NCBI RefSeq assembly: GCF_020382885.2
Contig: NC_058496.1
Span: 724,001 to 788,000 of the forward strand
DNA from: Scatophagus argus
Lineage: Eukaryota; Chordata; Actinopteri; Scatophagidae
DNA length: 64,000 bases
Direction of reading: 5' to 3'
Made by a program: the position numbers and the translations under genes. Positions 34,636 through 52,564 of this stretch are shown piece by piece. The first letter of the stretch is position 1. Each line of letters opens with the position of its first letter. The notes beneath the pieces are model-generated. The model had not been told where the DNA came from and did not search any database. It saw only the letters and a program-made list of their open reading frames with translations.

Positions 34636-37600
34636 GGCCAGAAAACCTGGTCCAGGATCCCCCAGAAAAAGACTTACGGAAAGCTGCCTAGACCCACGAA
34701 AACCCCACCAGAACCCCCAACCCCCCACCCCCAGCGAAGACTCCATCCTGAGACTCACCACCATCTGTGGAGACACCTGAGACAGATGATGTCCATTCTC
34801 TTACTTGTTTTGTTTTGAAACACCTTAAAAACAGGAAAAATCTGTGATGATGGAAGTTCAACCACAAAGCAGCTGCTGCCTTCAGACAAATCATCTTCTG
34901 ACTCCTTCAGGTTCTTCAGAGAAGACCAGCGACCCCGTGTTATTCAGAATAACCGAAAGCTCAAAAATCTGGTTTAGTTTGACAACAACCTGAGACGTTC
35001 AGAGCTCTGTGAGGACGCGATCCTCCAGGCCCAAAGACCAAAACTCGGTTGGTTCCAGAGTCAGTGCAGGTCTGGAAGTAAACAGAAGGACCTCCTCCAC
35101 CCTTTCCTGAAACCCCGTCAGACTGTCTGAGACCTCCATCATGGACCGGGTTAATGAAGGGATGGGACTCCAGGACTACAGCGCCCCCTTTAGGTGAGAG
35201 CTGAATCATCATCTGTCTTCTTCATCTGCGGTTTTAGAAAAGTGGGACACACAGGAGGAACTCGTGTCCAATCACAGAGCATTTTACTGGCCCCGCCTCC
35301 CTGCAGCTCACCTGATGACCAGCGGGACACTGAGTGGACTGAGGTGTGAAGGACGCTCCAGAGGACACAGACTTGTTTTTCCATTCTTTTATCGTTAATC
35401 TTGTTGCTGTTGGTTCTTACGTTACCCACGACGACTGCCAAGCTCACAGCCAATCCGGTGTGAGCTTGGCTTCGGCCGCCAACGGGAACGTTTGACGGAT
35501 GTAGTTTTTGAAGGCTAAAACTCCTGCTGATGTTTTACACCTGAACTCAACATGTGTCACATGACAGCCGGAGAAACACTAGAGGATTTTGGGAAATCAG
35601 ATGAGATGAGTGAATCAACATCAGATCCTGATGCTGCGTGTGTTTACGGTGGCACTTTAAGTCTCCTTATTCAGCATTCATAAGTCGTATATTTTGTTAC
35701 AGTTACTAAATGGTTTATGACGCATTATAATGTGGTTATAAGCAGATGTACAGTTTTAACAGCTGTAACCTCTGTGCACACCACAGCTGATGACTCTGTT
35801 ACTTTGGCTCAGCCTCATCCTCCTCCTCCTCCTCCTCCTCTTCCTCTCCTCCTCCTCCTCCTCATCTCTGTGGTCTCCCTCACGTCCCGCCCACAGCGCA
35901 ATCTGATTGGCTACACGTCAGCAGTGTTCACAGAATTTGCCGCCACAATGTTGTGGGGTGGAAGTAAAAACTGGCAGAAAACTGAAATACTGAAGTAAAG
36001 TACAAGTACCTCAAAACTGTACTTGTGCAGTACTTTGTACTTCGTTACAAAGTAACGAGGCCAGTTTGTACTGAGGCCAGGAGGAGGAGTTAAAGTGAGT
36101 AGGAAACACGTCTGCTTACAGCTGCACCACAGCGAGTTTACATGTGATGTGATTTATCTTATCGTTTTCCCAAAACCTCAGAATGTTCCTTTAATGATGT
36201 CACATCAGTCAGCAGTAAAACAGGCGGTCAGTTTCATCATCACTGACATCACTGTACCTGCATGAATCGGACCTGCTCGCTGGGTGCAGCTGAACCAGGA
36301 CCTGATCAGTCGTGTGTTCTGCAGATTCTTCTTCTCCTGTTTGTTCACACCTGCTGGCCTTGTTTTCTTCTTTGGTCTCCGTCGTCTTGATGCCAGCCTT
36401 CGTGTTCTGTCCTGTGGATTCTGTATGTGGTCCGGGCAGTCGGTCAGAGAGACCGTGTGCTGACTGACGCTCTGCTCCTCCGAGCTCAGTCGGGCTGGAA
36501 GATCCTCACTCATTTCACCTCCCGCAATCCTGCTGTGCTCTCAGCTGATGTAGCCCCGCCCACCACAGCAGGTGTGTCGGCAGCCATGTTGCCTGATCCA
36601 CGTCTCATGTGCCTGAAGGGACTCAAAGATCTGAGGCTAAATGTTCCAGTGGGTTCTCCTGGACCCCCACTGGTTCAAACTGAGAACATTCCCGGTTAGA
36701 GTCCGCGATGTGGGTTATGGAGCTCAGATCTGTTCTGATACTGTAGTCCAGAACTTACAGCAGCTGTGCTACTGTTCCACAAGCTGTTGTTTGCTCCTGT
36801 GAAGGGTTTGACAGCTCAGAGACTCCTGTCCTGAAGACGTCCGAGTGGACGACTCGCCCAGCTGGGGCGTCTCAGGCTGCGGACATTTTGTTCAACCTTT
36901 GCTGAACTTTGGGACATTCAAACAGAACAAGAAGTTTGATGAAGGATGCACACGTTGTGTTCTGGTGTCACAGAAGAACCCGCTTGGGATCTGATCTGAC
37001 TGGAGAATGAAGAATCTTAGAACATTCATGACTGATGTGGGATCCGTTCGACCTTCTGGAACGCGTCTCGTCGGCATGTTGGAGGCTTTCGTGCGCGGGT
37101 TTGGACGAGCCCAGAACATTTCATTTGATCGCATTCCATACCGTTGTGGACTGAGAGCAGGACGTTCTGGATCACATGTGTTCATCTCAGAGTCCTGGAA
37201 TCGTCCAGAGATCGCGACGTGTTTAGTCCTTCATAGGTCTTAAAAGCTGCACGAGTTGTTCTCTGACATCAGAATCATTTTGTCATCTTGAGAAGACGAA
37301 GCTTCTTTAGTTTGGTCCTTCCTGTTGGCCCAATCAGAGAGCAGACGATCGGCTCACCTGCTCGTACGTTTTGACTCCGTGAGCCTCGATTGGCTCCTGT
37401 CTCTGTCCTCACTGAGTCCCGCTCAGAACTCGGCTCACAATGGTTCAGGCTGCCTGAGTGATTTACCCACAATGCACCTGGCTGATCAACCACAGGGTGT
37501 TCAGGCTGCAGTAAGACTCGCGGGTGGTGGGGGGACAGGACCAGAGTCAAACAGGGTCTGGGTGGATCTTTGGCCTCCACGATGTGGACGTCAGTTGAAA

Positions 37601-38046
37601 ACATCTGGTGTATGTGTGTGTGTGAGAGAGAGAGTGTGTGTGTGTGTGTGTGTGTGTGAGTGTGTGTTCAGAGCAGTGTTGTTTTTGCATGCCTCTATAG
37701 CTCAGTGTAAATCGATGTGAGTTGCATGTCGTGTAGTTTTCAGTTGTTCGGCTGACTTCTGTCTGTTGTGGCTTCGGGTGCCTTTTGTTTACTTTTCTTT
37801 TCCTGTTTTATTTTGTACCGCGTGTCCCAGCAGCTGCTGTTTTTGAGCAAAGAAAAAAAAGAGTAGAAAATGAAAACAAAGATTGTCCTCCCACAAGCAG
37901 AACTGACAGCAGTTATGATGTGAAAGGACAGCAGCGAGTGACGGGTGTGAGTTCTGCTTTTGGCTGGATTGTCCCTTTAAAGAGTGCCAACTTCAGATGC
38001 CAGTGTTGTACAGCAGTGAAAAGCTCACACCATTTACTAAAATAAA
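34636..38046 (+). other. spin1 3' UTR region with candidate poly(A) signal at 38041-38046
   Basis: No coding exon was found here. A run of CCT triplets lies at 35818-35865, an AAGTA-type repeat at about 35990-36065 and a (TG)n at 37630-37670. AATAAA at 38041 would give a 3' UTR of about 3.4 kb. The exact end is uncertain. Confidence 0.4.
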
Positions 38047-38049
38047 CCA

Positions 38050-39678
38050 TTTCTCTGTTTTTTCACTGAGTCTCTCGGTCCCTTCTGTTCTTAGCTTTAA
38101 ATGTGACAAACGTTTTAAGAGACGCACAGAATCAGCTCCACCCAAACCAGCGTGATGGTTGTGGTTGTGGTTGTACTGAGTATCAACCTGCTGATGGATT
38201 TAAATGTAAATGTTGATTACATGTCAAAGATTTTTTTATATTGCATATAAAGTCAAACATACTGTTAAAACTTACAAGTATGCTAAAATCTTATTTTTAT
38301 CATTTAGACACCATTTAACAACACAATATAAAATGAATAAATAAAAAGTAATAATATGACGTATTTATTCCTGTAGTAAATAAATGTTCACACAGCTTGA
38401 TGCTGAGCTGTTTCATAAATGAAGAATATGCCAAGAAAAATGTGAAGATTTACAATGAGATGAATTTTCTAGTTAATCTGAGATCAGAATAATTAAGCTA
38501 TAACAAAGTTTCACTAAGAAATACATTAATGTCAGGTCTGATCCGTTATGGTGTGTCAGTCCACAATACTGAAGTACTGCACTTTACGTGTGAAAATAAG
38601 TAACTTTTGATCAGTTGAACATATTAGCTTAAAATGTAATTATACGTTAATGTTGTGTTCACATCTAAAAACCAATGGAAGGTTATGACAGCTTTTAGAA
38701 TATGAATGCAGAATTAACATGAATATTATGGGAGTGTATTTGCCCCCCAGAGCGCCAGGCGTCGCTGTTGCTTCACTTTAACAGCTGTCGCTCCCATAAT
38801 GCACCCCTGCAAGATAGACTTCAAAACTCCCGTTTCTTGGTTGTTAATTGCGTTAAACAAACGCACGGAGCGACTGAGGGATATTCGGCGTAAGATCACG
38901 AGAGGCGGGAATAAGGAGCGCTGAGTCTCGGCACATGTCACCGTCAGTGAAAGAGCTGGAGAGGCGGTACACACATCCTCAGCGCCATGTTGAACACATG
39001 ATCTTTCCAGTTCATGAGTATGATGATCGGTGCGTTCACGGACGATCCGTGAAAGGTGCAGCCTTTAACTTGTTACGCTCTGCGCCTCAGCCCTTCTGAT
39101 CCTGGACCGGAAATAACGGTTAAAAGAGTTTAACAGGAAACACAAACATCTTAAAATCATCGCTAGGTGGTGCGTTCCTACGCAACAAACACACACTGAG
39201 TGAGTAGTTATGTCCAAAGTTACGCATAAGAACTCTGACGCGGTACACCGTATGTAGCTGATTAAATTAATACGTTAATAAACATTAATAAATGTTGGTT
39301 TATGGAGAAAATGCACTTCCAAATGTTAAAAAGAGGGATGTGTTTACCATCAGGAATAAATTAAAAATCTGCCCTCCGTAACAATCCCACAATGATACAC
39401 ACAAGTCCACTGCCAGGTATCGCGATACTTTGCGAGCGCCGATGTTATCTGCTTCCTGTCGTGCGCACCCCGGTACGCTAGGTGGCGGAGTGTGTGTGTT
39501 GGACGGGCTCACACCAGCCCACCTCACTTGTAAACCAAAAATGGTGTCTCCCTGACCGTCCATGTGGCTTTGACAACAGACAAACTCCCTCTTAAGTTCA
39601 CGTTGACGTGTTTAAGTCCTTTGAAACAGCCGGCAGAAGCGTCACTTAAGCTGCGAGCAGCCCCGTCAGGAGCCGAAG
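38050..39678. other. spin1-mak16 intergenic region and mak16 promoter side
   Basis: 38050-38700 is AT-rich with nothing recognisable. From about 38750 CpG frequency rises (for example GCGTTAAACAAACGCACGGA). The last 100 bases before 39679 are likely mak16 5' UTR. No other gene was seen. Confidence 0.4.
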
Positions 39679-42181
<2,503 letters not shown>

Positions 42182-42446
42182 TGATGTCACAATGGACCTG
42201 TGAGGTCAGCGGGGCGTCTGCTGAGGACACGCCCTCCACAGTGTGACTCTGAAAGTTTTCTGACCTCTGCTGGTGTGAGGGCGGCAGCCGGGCCACAGAA
42301 CAGACAGAGAAACCAGAACCAGAACCAGCCCGCCTCCCACTGGACCTCAGCCCCTACAAGCTACCTGCTAACAGTGGAACCAGTTTATTAGCCGGACCAA
42401 ACTGGGACCAGAACCAGTGTTGTTCTGTCCAACCCGCTTCTACCTG

Positions 42447-42452
42447 AATAAA
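42447..42452 (+). other. Poly(A) signal, mak16
   Basis: AATAAA about 265 bases after the mak16 stop; a second AATAAA follows at about 42520. Confidence 0.6.
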
Positions 42453-43239
42453 CTGAATGTATTAACACCATGAGGAGGCGACTCGGGACAGAACACATCA
42501 GTCTGAGCTCGGGGTACCTAATAAACTGGACACTGAGTGAGCAGTCTGACAGTTCAGCTCCTCCATCACAACTCAGAGTAACCACATTAAAGGGTCAGTT
42601 CACCCAAAGTGAACCTTTCTGTTCTGCAGCGGCATCCCACTGAAAGCTACGAGGCACAATCCTTCAAGCCCATTTCTGCCAGTGACAGACGACTTACAGA
42701 CCAAAACCACCGAGTACTCGGCTGAGACAAGTACCACAGAGTACAACATGTTCTGAGTACTCGTGATGAAGGAAAACTGAGTCGGCAGCTGAAGCTCAGT
42801 ACTCGCTCATCCTGATCAGAACATAATATTACCAAAGCAAATCAACATCGTCTGCTGCAAAGTCGACTTAATCTCTTTAAACGTGATTATAAATGAGATA
42901 CAAAATGTTCCCAGAATAAATCAGATTCTTGCTGGCAGAAATGGGCTTCTGTGAGTAACACAACTATTCAACTGTGCTTAAAATGTGAGATTTCTTGTCC
43001 AGAATAAATTTTGTTGATGAAACTACACAAAGTGACTTTAACTCTTAACTTAAAAACTGTTTCATGTCATGTCTGTTTTGTTAGTGACAAACATAAATAA
43101 AAGTCCAATGAGCTTGTGTTTCCTGTTAAAGTGCAGTCTGTAAACGTTAAAGGGTTAAAACATTAAAGATGAACTAACTTCATGGACGCTGAGGAGACAA
43201 CAGGATGTTTGTACGTGTGTTACCTACAGCCAACCTCAT

Positions 43240-43311
43240 ACACAACGCCACCTCAGGAAGTCGACCAGGTAACCCATGATGGCCATCATGGAGGAGTCGA
43301 CCATACCTGAA
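43240..43311 (-). other. Candidate orphan terminal exon (low confidence)
   Basis: After a CCCTTCAG acceptor on the minus strand, one frame reads MVDSSMMAIMGYLVDFLRW, then RCV and a stop. This looks more protein-like than the surrounding DNA. No partner exon could be found and the family is not recognised. It lies between the mak16 and rab14 poly(A) signals and may be chance. Confidence 0.2.
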
Positions 43312-43404
43312 GGGAAACCACACAGGTGTCATCAACTGATACAACACAACCCGTTTGTCTCCAGCAGGTCACCTACAAACACCTGCAGTATCTGAGGTCC
43401 ATCT

Positions 43405-43550
43405 GCAGCGCCCCTGGTGGCTGGCTGCAGTACAGCTCATAAGCTCCTCCCCCTACATGTTAGCAGATGGGACTTGAGCCAAGCTAAAAACTCAATGTAC
43501 ACATTAAATAAATTCTTCCCAAAGTTGGTTTCTGTCATTTTAGGATGTTC
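43405..43550 (+). repeat. Dispersed repeat, second copy of the 12256-12415 element
   Basis: The same block order as in lrrc2 intron 1, with scattered substitutions and small indels. Neither copy has a recognisable ORF or clear terminal repeats. Confidence 0.75.
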
Positions 43551-43779
43551 TTATCACACTGATGTTTGTTCAAGTGTTTTCCAATTGGTTTGGTTTTAAT
43601 GAGTTATTTGATGCTATAAAAAGAAGCTGAAACATCATGATTGACAGCTGAGCGCAGCCCCTGATTGGCTCAGACGGGTGTGGTGGGCGGGAACTTAACG
43701 CTGAAGCTTGTAGTGTACCCGCTTCCCTCGGTGGTGAGTTCACAGCCGCTCAGACAAACCTGATGCAGTCATCAGAGTA

Positions 43780-46700
43780 TATACAGTATGTATACTTTAT
43801 TTACAAATAACTGAATCCTCAAGGTCATACAATGAAAAGTACAGCTGCAGTAAAACATGACAGATTTAGAATATAAATAGTCAAAGAATCATGAGAAGCA
43901 GGTTTGTTATTTCAGCAGACAGAAAATCAACAGAAAGACAAAACAATAAAATATACAGATGATGTCAGAGCCAGTGGGCGGGGTTTACACCAGACCTCCG
44001 TCACATCCTGTCCCTCCGTCCTGCCGTCAGAGCGCCTCCTTCTGACCGCTCATCAAACACACTGAATCGTTTAAGTAGCTAAGAACTGCTCTCTTTACTG
44101 GTATAAAAAGACATTTAGCTGCTCGCTTTCCTTACAGACGGTCTTGCTGTCCTCCTGGATCCCTGATCACAAACAAAAACCAGAGCGAGCATCTTTAAAC
44201 ACTGCAGCAACAGTCCTGACTCCTCTGCTGTAATCTGATTATATTTCCTGTAACTGCTTGCGTTTTGTTTTGGCGAGGGAAGCTTAAGGCAGCGGTCACA
44301 ACCTCACGAGTTTGTCTTCTGACAGTCAATCCGGCGGCTTCTCGTCGTGACCGTTCGGTTCCCAGAAACTTCACATCTTTCAGATTAAAACTGATTAAGC
44401 GTTCAAGAGGAAATCTTTCATTAGCGGATGCAGCGTGCAGGTTATTAAAAGATGAAAAGCAATGAGAAATGCAGAGTTTGTTGTGATTTTTTTTTAAGCT
44501 GAGGGAGGAGCTTCACCCATGACTCATCACAGCTGACGAAGGCTGCTGTCCACCAATCAGAGGACAGCGAAGAGCGAGACCACACTGATCACGCCCCATT
44601 CAGACAGAAGTGGACTCAGTCTGCACCGACGTGGTCCAGGACTCCTCTGGCTTCAACAGCCCCAACACTTGTGTTTTGACTGGTTATGTACACAGGATGC
44701 GGGCCAGACTCGCCACCAGAACAGAACCTGAACCGCGGCCTCGCGGTGCGGACGGGCGAATCGCGGTGAGCCGCTGTGTGTTTTAACATGTGCACATCTG
44801 TTGGCTCGTTTTGGTTTTTCTCCTTTAGGGAACACAAAATGAATCAATAGAGCTTCAAAATATTTTAAGAGAAAAATAAAAGCAGATCTAAGTTCAGCAG
44901 AGCTACATTATCTGCTCGGCGCTGAGACGCTTCTTCAGGAGCAAAGTTTACGGACCAGTCCAGTCGGGACTGGGAGGACACCAAGTTTAATTTTATATTT
45001 TAGCTGATGGCTGACTGCACAGGAAGCTTGAAAGCACTTGAGGATATCACGACGCGAGACATTTCGAGTCGAACTGGATCGCACTACGACATTTCACCGG
45101 GTGGGACGAGTCCTTCTGCACAGTCAAAATGTTTCTGTGGGACAACAAGCCAAGTCATTTGTCTCTGATCTTTCAGCTGAACAATAATCAGTTTAGTTTA
45201 AGACGCGTGACGCCTTCAAAGCACCACAACAGTTTAGCTGTAATGACCCAGAAATCACATTCAAGTAAAGTAAAGTGTTATCTCAAGCTAAAACTATGAG
45301 AAAGGAATAAATTAAAACAATCTGCCTCACTTCCACTTTTATTCCCCCTTTAAATCAGAGGGATTCAGGAGATGGCCACTAGGGGGAGCTGTGACAATGA
45401 AGAATGCACTGTGTGTGTGTGTGTGTGTGTTAGAAAAAAAAAAAAACATTACCAAGACAAACTGAACTAAAATCTATCCTGAACTGATCCACTGAGGGAC
45501 CAACATTGTTGTTCAGGTGTGTAATTTTGTCTTCGTCGTCACCTTCGTCCACCAGGTGTTTGATCTCTCCACAGAAGAATCGATGTTCATTCAGTTAAAA
45601 TCAGTTAAAAAGGCAAAGCGTGGAGGACACAGACGGTGGGTTTGGTTTACTGGCTGAAGTTGGGGATCCTGTCTATGAATGTGTCGGTTTATTAGTGGTT
45701 TTCGAGGGTCCGGGTAACCGAGACCTGCCTCAGGACCCTAACAAAACTGGGTCCGGTTAATAATCGGTTTAATCTGGATGGACGGGGTCTTAGTGTCCTC
45801 AGCTACTTTTATTTAAAATTAATTTCAGTGGTTTCAGGTCCAAACTGCCGGAGCCACGAAGACCCTGACTGTGTGTTAATGCTGATCATCCAAACTGGTG
45901 TGTGCATGTTTGTCTTCATGTGAGCTCAGATCCTCACTGCGAGTCCTCCTTCCACCCGGGACTAAAGGGACACTCCAGTGACTTAGACATGGCTGGACAA
46001 CACAAAATGCAAACTTTAATGCTTTAAGGACGTCCATAAAGTCGGGGAACTTGCAGGTGACTGATCGAAACCGAGGCAGCGGAGGCTGAGATATCCAGCC
46101 TTTAAAACGGGTCGGATGTCAAAACCCTTTCGAGAGTAAAATGATCCTCATGTGTAAAATCAGTGAAGTGCCCCTTTAATCTGCATCTGTACCATGAAGT
46201 AAAATGACATCATTAGCCCCAGGAGTGAACGCAGCTGGACCAACCTGTCGATCTCACATCAGATGACAGCATTAAAGCGTCTTCTGATCCACATTAGTGA
46301 CAGGTGGTCCGGGTCAGGAGGGGTCCCAGAGGACAGTTCAGACGTCCAGGCCGCTCTGTGTTGGATCTCTGAATTTTAAAGACTTTTCCAACTCAAAAAC
46401 AAATGGCAGAAGATCACAGGAACATGAAACCAAAGTCCGACTGTAAATCCAAGAGTGAGTGTCATAAGTGGGCACAGGCTGATCTGGATTAGAGCTAAAT
46501 CTGACCCTACGGTCCAGATTTGAGGATTTGGAGAGGAGGTGGCGCTCGGCTAAGAATTTCCAAATTTGAATCCTGCACCTTTATTTGTCTATGGCTGTTT
46601 TGCATTCTGGATGAAGGAAGTCCCAAATCCAGACAGGAGCTCCAGACCTGGAACAGCTGGGGTCGGGACCGTAGTCCCAAATCTTGGTTAAGGTCTTTCT

Positions 46701-47156
46701 GCTCCTGGGGGAACTCACTGGACCCCCCTGGGCTTAGAACAGTCCAGACTGGCCCAGTCCAAGCCTGGCTCATGTGTGCCTGAATACGAGCTGAAGGCTG
46801 GACTGTGACCAGGATGTGAGCCAGCGTGATCCTGGTGCGGCTCAGGGACTCGTTTGGTGCTGATGCGGGATTTGCTCAGCACTGATTCAGATTTGATGCA
46901 GAGGTGGCACATGGTGGTCTTGGTGGTCGCAGGTGGTCCAGGACTCAGTTGAAAGGGTCCTGATTTATCCAAAGTGGGTAAGTGACTGACTGGGTGGAGG
47001 ATGTTTGAATCTTGTCTTGGGAAGTGAACTGGGGTCCGCGTTCCATGTAATCCAACTAAATCCTATTTGATGCATGTTGGTGCCTGGTGGAGAGGGGATC
47101 TCTGTGCACGTGTCCGTCCGTCCGTCCGTCCATGGGTCTGCAGTTCCTGTCTGTGG
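43780..47156 (-). other. rab14 3' UTR region, poly(A) signal at 43801-43796
   Basis: About 3.4 kb follow the rab14 stop with no coding signal. AATAAA on the minus strand at 43801-43796 is a plausible end; the human RAB14 3' UTR is also several kilobases. It contains a (TG)n at 45411-45430 and a GTCC tetranucleotide run at about 47112-47131. Confidence 0.45.
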
Positions 47157-50940
<3,784 letters not shown>

Positions 50941-51429
50941 CTTGATGCTGTTAGGGGAGAACATGAACAGAGGCCTGATTTAAACAAGGCTTTAACAGCG
51001 CTTCAGTTCTAGCAGAGAGTCCACACCTTGTCCGAAATGAGTCTGTGTATGTTTACTCCGTCTGTGGTGAAACAACCACAACCGAAACCGTTTAGCTGAC
51101 CAACAAACAAAAGGAAGCAGCCGGCTAAGCTAACCTGCAGCTAAGCTAAATGCAGAGCTCAGCTTTAGTGTGAGGCGTTAAGCACCGTGACAGTCATGCC
51201 GGGTGAAAGCAGCCATACCTAAGAGAATTAAACACAAGCAAGTGACTTCCTTCTCCAAGAAAACCTCTCAATTCCGTGTGTTAGCTTAGCTCTGAAGCTA
51301 ACCGGCTAATAGCTGCACTTCTGCCTACGCCTTGCTAACAGCAGGAGGCCACTTTCGCCAGGATTCACAACGGAAACCATAAATTATGTAACAGACAGAC
51401 AGAGTGCGCTAGAAATCCTGCTGTCTTAC

Positions 51430-51560
51430 CTTCGGTCCGGGCGTCTATCTAACCTGTAAACCCGACTCAACTGTTGATTACACTGGCAGTAATCTTTGTT
51501 AGCTGGTTAGCCCGGTGATCCGTCAGGGAACCTTCCTCCTCTTCCGCGATTCTTCTTCTC
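51430..51560 (-). promoter_or_regulatory. Putative rab14 non-coding first exon and promoter
   Basis: On the minus strand the block ends CCGGACCGAAG|GTAAGACA, a strong donor at 51429, about 480 bases before the acceptor of the ATG exon. The upstream limit is not visible. The region to 51660 is the likely promoter between rab14 and the afap-like gene's 3' end. Confidence 0.5.
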
Positions 51561-52564
51561 CAACGAGAACAGGGAAAACACCGCGAGACTTACGGGTGTC
51601 TACTGGCAGCTAGTGGACGAGAGGAGGGTGGGGGATTCATAAACTTCCCAGTGGCGTATGAAATCATTATCATCCAACAATATTTCCTCCGCCCTGCTTG
51701 TATCTCTGCTGCAGTTTCAAACTTCACGAGGAAAAACAGAAACAAGATGTATGTATGAATGTTTTTAATATTACAGTATCATTTGACAGATCAGTGTTTA
51801 GTCAAACAAATGAATCTCATACAAAAAGAAATCATATAAACGAGTGAATGTCATGGTAATAAGATAAGTCACTTCAGCCGTACAGTAACATAGTGAGAAC
51901 AGGTAGTCATTCAGTTATTACACAGAGCACGTGGGCTTAAACAGGCTAAGAATAACCAACTGCATGAAATTCACAGCAACAACAACAAGAAGTCATCACT
52001 GTGAACACAGCGACGAGTTTAACACAAACCGAGCTCATCGCACAGCATCCAACCGTCCACCAGCAACAGGAAGTACAGTGGATTCACAGGACAGACAGGA
52101 AGGGGACGGACTCTCTGCATCACTGTGACGGACAAAATATTGTTTACTGACATATAAAAGCCTTTAACTGGGTGTTAAGAAAGAGTGTGAGAGTGCTTCT
52201 GTGTGTGTGTGTGTGTTCAGTCTGTAGAAACAGTTGTGTTCACACGGACTCAGGCGTGTTCACGTGACAGACTTTGGGCCACAGGCCGTCCAGCGCCAGG
52301 TGTGAACGCAGTGTCTGATATGGGCTGCGGTGCTTGGGACAGCCAATCAAAAGCTTCGTGCAGTGAACAAAGGCGGGTTCTGTGCTACGTCAGAGCCGTG
52401 AACTGAATATGCTGAGCAGCCACGGAGGCGACGCAGACTCTTTCAGTTGGAAACAACCGGTCAGGGTTTGTCACGTTAGGTTAAATCCACAGCGGACCTC
52501 GGGAGAGTCGGCAGCTGAGAGGACTGGAGTTTGTCGACGGGATGTGACGATTGGACGGCTGGTG

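Noticed and set aside
37007-37243. Plus-strand ORF of 78 codons in the spin1 3' region
   Set aside because: Isolated, no splice partners, no family; best explained as chance in the 3' UTR.
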